From positions 1 to 14,678 of the forward strand of contig CAZRTZ010000062.1 in NCBI GenBank assembly GCA_964603155.1: 14,678 nt of DNA, given 5' to 3'. Positions within the stretch are counted from its first letter, which is position 1, and each line of letters opens with the position of its first letter. This document shows, one piece after another, positions 11,585 through 14,678 of the stretch. Both the position numbers and the translations under genes were made by a program. This DNA is from VAUL01 sp964603155. Its GTDB lineage: Bacteria; Desulfobacterota; Desulfuromonadia; Desulfuromonadales; BM103. A model generated the notes under the pieces. The model did no database searches. It was not told where the DNA came from and worked only from the letters and a program-made list of their open reading frames with translations.

Positions 11585-12388
11585 TTAACAGACGACGACC
11601 CCTGCATAGCCGACCACCTCACGCTGGTCACCGGTGACATCGCCTGAATTAGCGTAAGCCACCAACTCGGCGCGCGTGGCTCCGAGGGCCAGTGCGGCAC
11701 GCAGCATGACCACCGTCGGCAGCACCCCGCACATGCTGATGCGCTGATCGCGGACCGTCCGGTACAAACCTTCCGGATCAAGATCCAGAACATGCTGCAG
11801 CGCCAGGTGGTCCTTGCGCCTGGCAACCTCGGCCGATTCGTAGTGGGTCATATCGCTGCTGGCAACCAGCAAGGGGAGAACCGGACGGGTGCGCATGGCC
11901 ACGGCCAGTCCGTCACCAAGCTCCTTGAGATGATCGAGGGAGACCCGGCCGATGCAGATCGGCACGATGCCCAGATCGTTCTGCAAGGCTTGCAAAAACG
12001 GCACCTGCACTTCCAGGGAGTGCTCGAAACGATGGGCCTCGGTGTCGGCTTTCGCCTGCGGACATGCGGCGAGCACAGCGGCGGCGAGTTCCGAACAGAC
12101 CGGCACGCTCCCCAGAGGCATGGCCCAGCCACTGCGTGTATCCACAGCGATCTCAGCCCCAATCCCGTGATGATTCGGCCCCAAAATAATCACTTCTTGC
12201 GGGATCGCCACGCCGGCAAAGACCTTGCCGGCAACTCCCCCCGAATACATATAACCGGCATGGGGCGACACAACCCCGAAGGCGGCGCGCTGCTCGATCC
12301 CCGTGGGGATGAGATGCTGCAATTGTTCACGCAGGATGGCCGGACGTCCAGGATAGAATTGATCAGCAACCGCAGGGGCTCGCAACAT
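11585..12388 (-). CDS. MEMO1-family protein (AmmeMemoRadiSam system protein B)
   Basis: This 267-residue cytoplasmic protein belongs to the MEMO family, which shares the fold of class III extradiol dioxygenases. Family motifs are SPHAGYMYSG (41-50, H43), LGPNHHG (69-75, H73), EHSLEVQVPFLQ (122-133), SSDMTHYE (177-184) and MCG (C220). H43, H73 and C220 correspond to the metal-binding site described in human MEMO1. In bacteria MEMO is often encoded with AMMECR1-like and radical SAM proteins; neither is visible here. ATG 12388 has GAGGAGG five bases upstream; the longer frame overlaps the permease end. The gap to the upstream permease gene is 37 bases, so it is probably the last protein gene of that operon. 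Its reaction is unknown. Confidence 0.92.
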   Translation of the reverse strand: MLRAPAVADQFYPGRPAILREQLQHLIPTGIEQRAAFGVVSPHAGYMYSGGVAGKVFAGVAIPQEVIILGPNHHGIGAEIAVDTRSGWAMPLGSVPVCSELAAAVLAACPQAKADTEAHRFEHSLEVQVPFLQALQNDLGIVPICIGRVSLDHLKELGDGLAVAMRTRPVLPLLVASSDMTHYESAEVARRKDHLALQHVLDLDPEGLYRTVRDQRISMCGVLPTVVMLRAALALGATRAELVAYANSGDVTGDQREVVGYAGVVVC

Positions 12389-12425
12389 ATCGGCCTCCTC
12401 TTCATGCAAAAGCTGCGAGAAGGTA

Positions 12426-13250
12426 TCAGTCGAAAAAGGCGCTGGTTGCCATGCGCAAGCCAACGAGGATTATCAGCACGGCGAAGGCTTTTACCAGTCT
12501 ATCATGACTGGTGCGAGAGGCAATGCGCACGCCGACGCGGGCCATAAGGATGGTGAAGGGGGCGACCAGGATCATGACCAGCAGGTTGACGTAACCCAGC
12601 GAAAACGGCGGCAGAAGAGAATTCCCCCAGCCGTGCCAGATGTAGGACGCGGTACCGGTGACGGCCGAGATCACCATCAGCCCGCTGGAGTTGCCAACGG
12701 CGCGATGCATCGCGTGGTGGAGGAGCACCATGATCAGCGGAACAGCGATGACCCCGCCGCCAACACCGAAGAAGGCCGAGAAGGTGCCGACCACCAGGCC
12801 GATCAGCAACACCTTCGGCCATGATGCCGGCAGCGGTTCGCAAGCGGGGAGTTGCGGCGGCTTGGCAAAGAGGCGGCTGCCGACCCCGATCTGCATCACG
12901 CCGAACAGCCCCTTGAGCGTTCCGCCGGCCAGCCCGGCCGCCAGCGACGAGCCGAGCACCACGCCCGCCACGCTGCCGCAGGCCATGCGCAGTACCAGAT
13001 GCCAGTCGACGTTGCCGCGCTTACGATGCCCCAGGGCACTGCTGACCGCGGTTGGAATGATGATGGCCAGGCTGGTGCCGAAGGCCAGATGGACAATGAT
13101 CTCGGGAGCAAAACCGGCCACGCGGAACCCCCAGATGAACATGGGGATCATCACCAAACCGCCGCCGATGCCGAACAAACCGGCCAGCAGGCCGGCAAGG
13201 ACACCGACCAGGATGAATAGCAGCCAGGTGGAGAGACCGAACAGCTCCAT
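12426..13250 (-). CDS. TauE/SafE-family sulfite exporter-like permease
   Basis: This 274-residue integral membrane protein has about eight hydrophobic segments in two halves. Each half contains the family hallmark: FGIGGGLVMIPMF near the start and FGVGGGVIAVPLIM in the second half, showing internal duplication. TauE/SafE proteins export small anions or sulfur compounds such as sulfite, sulfoacetate or other organic acids; the substrate here cannot be assigned. ATG 13250 follows GAGGAG at about ten bases and directly opens a hydrophobic stretch; the longer frame adds 25 polar residues overlapping the previous gene. The gap from the upstream MFS gene is 25 bases, so the two transporters are co-transcribed. 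Confidence 0.88.
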   Translation of the reverse strand: MELFGLSTWLLFILVGVLAGLLAGLFGIGGGLVMIPMFIWGFRVAGFAPEIIVHLAFGTSLAIIIPTAVSSALGHRKRGNVDWHLVLRMACGSVAGVVLGSSLAAGLAGGTLKGLFGVMQIGVGSRLFAKPPQLPACEPLPASWPKVLLIGLVVGTFSAFFGVGGGVIAVPLIMVLLHHAMHRAVGNSSGLMVISAVTGTASYIWHGWGNSLLPPFSLGYVNLLVMILVAPFTILMARVGVRIASRTSHDRLVKAFAVLIILVGLRMATSAFFD

Positions 13251-13275
13251 CAGGGCAGGCTCCTCAGTACCAACG

Positions 13276-14508
13276 TCACAGAAATTCCTCGAAGTAGTCG
13301 AGATCCTTGTGGAACGTTTCCTCAAGTTGCCACAGAGAGAAGAGCGCGATCGCCAGGCAGAGGGCTCCGACTACCAGCGCCCCGCCCTCCAGACCGAACG
13401 ACTGGCGGAACAGCTGGAAGAGCATGGTAATCGGCACGGTCATACCGCGCACGAAGTTGGGGACGGTCGTCGCCACCGTGGCACGCAGGTTGGTGCCGAA
13501 CTGTTCGGCGGCAACGGTGACAAATATTGCCCAGTAGCCGATGCCGAAACCGAGCAGGCCGCAGATGAGATAAAAGGTCGCTGCATTGACGCCGTGTGCC
13601 GTGAAGTACCACCCCACGGCAGCGACGGTTACCGCCAGAAAGAGCAGAATCGCCTTGCGCCGGCTCTTGAACAGCTGGCTCAGCAGGCCGCTGGCCAGGT
13701 CTCCGGCGACCAGGCCGATGTAGCAGTACATCACCGCATTACCGGCACTGATCGCCCCCTGCACGCCAAGGGCTTTGGCGAACTCCGGCGAAAAAGTGAT
13801 CAGCACGCCGACGACGAACCAGGACGGGATGCCGATCAGGATCGAGTGCAGGTAGCGAGTGAACCGGCCGGCATCGGTGAAGAGCGCCAGGAAATTGCCC
13901 TTGCTGACAGTGGCTTCCTCCATCTGCCGGAACATCCCCGATTCGGCCACCTTGACCCGGGTGATCAACAGCAGCAGGCCAAGCATACCGCCGATAACAA
14001 AAGCGGTGCGCCAGTCGAAAGTTTTGGCGACCAGGTTGGCAAGGATTGCCCCGGAGACACCGACCGATGCGACGATCATGGTGCCGTAGCCACGCACGCT
14101 CTTATGCAGGATTTCGGCAACCAGGGTGATCCCCGCCCCCAACTCTCCCGCCAGGCCGATTCCGGCGATGAAACGCAGTACGGCATAGGCAGGGAGCGAA
14201 GTGACCAGGGCATTGGCGAGATTGGCGATGGAATAAAGGAAGATCGAGGCGAACATGATTTTCAGACGCCCCTTGCGATCGCCGAGCACGCCCCAGAGGA
14301 TGCCGCCAACCAGCATTCCGGCCATCTGCATGTTGAGCAGGAAGACCCCCTGATCGATCAGGTCCTGCCCTTCCAGCCCGAGAGCCTTGAGACTCGGTAC
14401 GCGGACGATGCTGAACAGCACCAGGTCGTAGATATCAACGAAGTAGCCGAGCGCGGCAACGATCACCGGCAGGGAGAAAATCTTGCGCAGCTGTGCGGAT
14501 TCGATCAT
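13276..14508 (-). CDS. MFS transporter, metabolite:proton symporter type
   Basis: This 410-residue inner-membrane transporter has about twelve hydrophobic segments. The loop between segments 2 and 3 contains GVLGDRKGRLK, the major facilitator signature, and FVDIYDLVLFSIV in the first segment resembles the metabolite:proton (sugar/organic acid) symporter group. An organic-acid substrate is likely but not provable. ATG 14508 overlaps the stop of the upstream gene as TGATG, so translation is probably coupled; a TTG one codon earlier is also possible. It is followed closely by the TauE/SafE gene. Pairing an uptake symporter with an anion exporter may reflect organic-acid or sulfonate metabolism (inference). 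Confidence 0.9.
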   Translation of the reverse strand: MIESAQLRKIFSLPVIVAALGYFVDIYDLVLFSIVRVPSLKALGLEGQDLIDQGVFLLNMQMAGMLVGGILWGVLGDRKGRLKIMFASIFLYSIANLANALVTSLPAYAVLRFIAGIGLAGELGAGITLVAEILHKSVRGYGTMIVASVGVSGAILANLVAKTFDWRTAFVIGGMLGLLLLITRVKVAESGMFRQMEEATVSKGNFLALFTDAGRFTRYLHSILIGIPSWFVVGVLITFSPEFAKALGVQGAISAGNAVMYCYIGLVAGDLASGLLSQLFKSRRKAILLFLAVTVAAVGWYFTAHGVNAATFYLICGLLGFGIGYWAIFVTVAAEQFGTNLRATVATTVPNFVRGMTVPITMLFQLFRQSFGLEGGALVVGALCLAIALFSLWQLEETFHKDLDYFEEFL

Positions 14509-14678
14509 CAATGGCCGTCATCCCCTAAATGAGGGGACTTTACCACAGACGACAGCCGGATGGCTTGCATTTTCCCGTTGACGGCGGCCTCCGAGCGAAC
14601 CGCAACCGCTTTACCGACCAGTTCCTCAGGACCGGCAAATTCAACCTCCAGATAATTGCGGGACACCCCCTTGAGGAG
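14508..14678 (-). CDS. mtaB: C-terminal end of MtaB-like tRNA methylthiotransferase (partial)
   Basis: Only the last 56 codons lie in the window; the gene continues past the right edge. The visible part reads LLKGVSRNYLEVEFAGP and continues with ELVGKAVAVRS, resembling the C-terminal TRAM RNA-binding domain of radical SAM methylthiotransferases, most like MtaB, which modifies t6A37 of tRNA. Other TRAM proteins (MiaB, RumA) are alternatives, since no catalytic domain can be seen. Its TGA stop shares its last base with the MFS start, making it the probable first gene of the visible operon. Confidence 0.62.
   Translation of the reverse strand, partial: LLKGVSRNYLEVEFAGPEELVGKAVAVRSEAAVNGKMQAIRLSSVVKSPHLGDDGH

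Noticed and set aside
12658..14532. 624-codon open frame on the plus strand
   Set aside because: It is antisense to the MFS and TauE/SafE genes, which have clear membrane-protein motifs. The plus-strand product is low-complexity, rich in Asp, Gln and Glu, as expected from reading GC-rich coding DNA backwards.

Overview
The window looks like chromosomal DNA from a GC-rich, anaerobic, metal- or sulfur-reducing deltaproteobacterium of the Desulfuromonadales/Geobacter type. The pointers are a multihaem c-type cytochrome, a small protein of what I recall as the GSU3473 family, a Crp/Fnr regulator without an FNR iron-sulfur cluster, REC-GAF-GGDEF signalling, and a MEMO-family protein. Taxonomy is inferred from gene content only.

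Region 1 (1 to about 1735) differs from the rest: it is AT-rich and carries an integron gene-cassette array. Two cassettes, each with one small plus-strand membrane-protein gene, are bounded by attC-type recombination sites. Each cassette starts with a six-base sequence whose complement recurs in its own R'' box (TTATAT with ATATAAC; TTAGGC with GCCTAAC), which strongly supports the reading. The third attC is only a left half. After it come about 500 bases without a convincing gene, holding inverted repeats, a 12-bp tandem duplication, a good promoter-like sequence and a folded leader.

Region 2 (1736-4232, plus strand) is a three-gene overlapping unit: a small membrane protein resembling the transmembrane part of cation diffusion facilitators, a YdjC/ChbG/HpnK-type carbohydrate deacetylase, and a family 4 glycosyltransferase. 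The last two suggest synthesis and deacetylation of a glycoconjugate.

Region 3 (4297-6367, minus strand) has a conserved-looking hypothetical gene with its own promoter, leader hairpin and terminator, and a REC-GAF-GGDEF diguanylate cyclase.

Region 4 (6466-10843, minus strand) is the most interesting metabolic unit. It encodes a Crp/Fnr-type regulator, a beta-propeller-like lipoprotein, a secreted nine-haem cytochrome related to hydroxylamine oxidoreductase, a YgbA-family protein (the E. coli member is nitric-oxide induced), and an iron-sulfur protein. Two FNR/DNR-type palindromes (TTGAC-N4-GTCAA and TTGAC-N4-ATCAA on the plus strand) lie before the lipoprotein and iron-sulfur genes, and the regulator has the matching E-SR recognition helix. 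I infer a reactive-nitrogen response or detoxification locus.

Region 5 (10990-14678, minus strand) has a small GSU3473-like gene, tRNA-Gly(GCC) with a strong terminator, and a probable operon: the end of an MtaB-like tRNA methylthiotransferase, an MFS transporter, a TauE/SafE permease and a MEMO-family protein. The mtaB-like stop and the MFS start overlap as TGATG.
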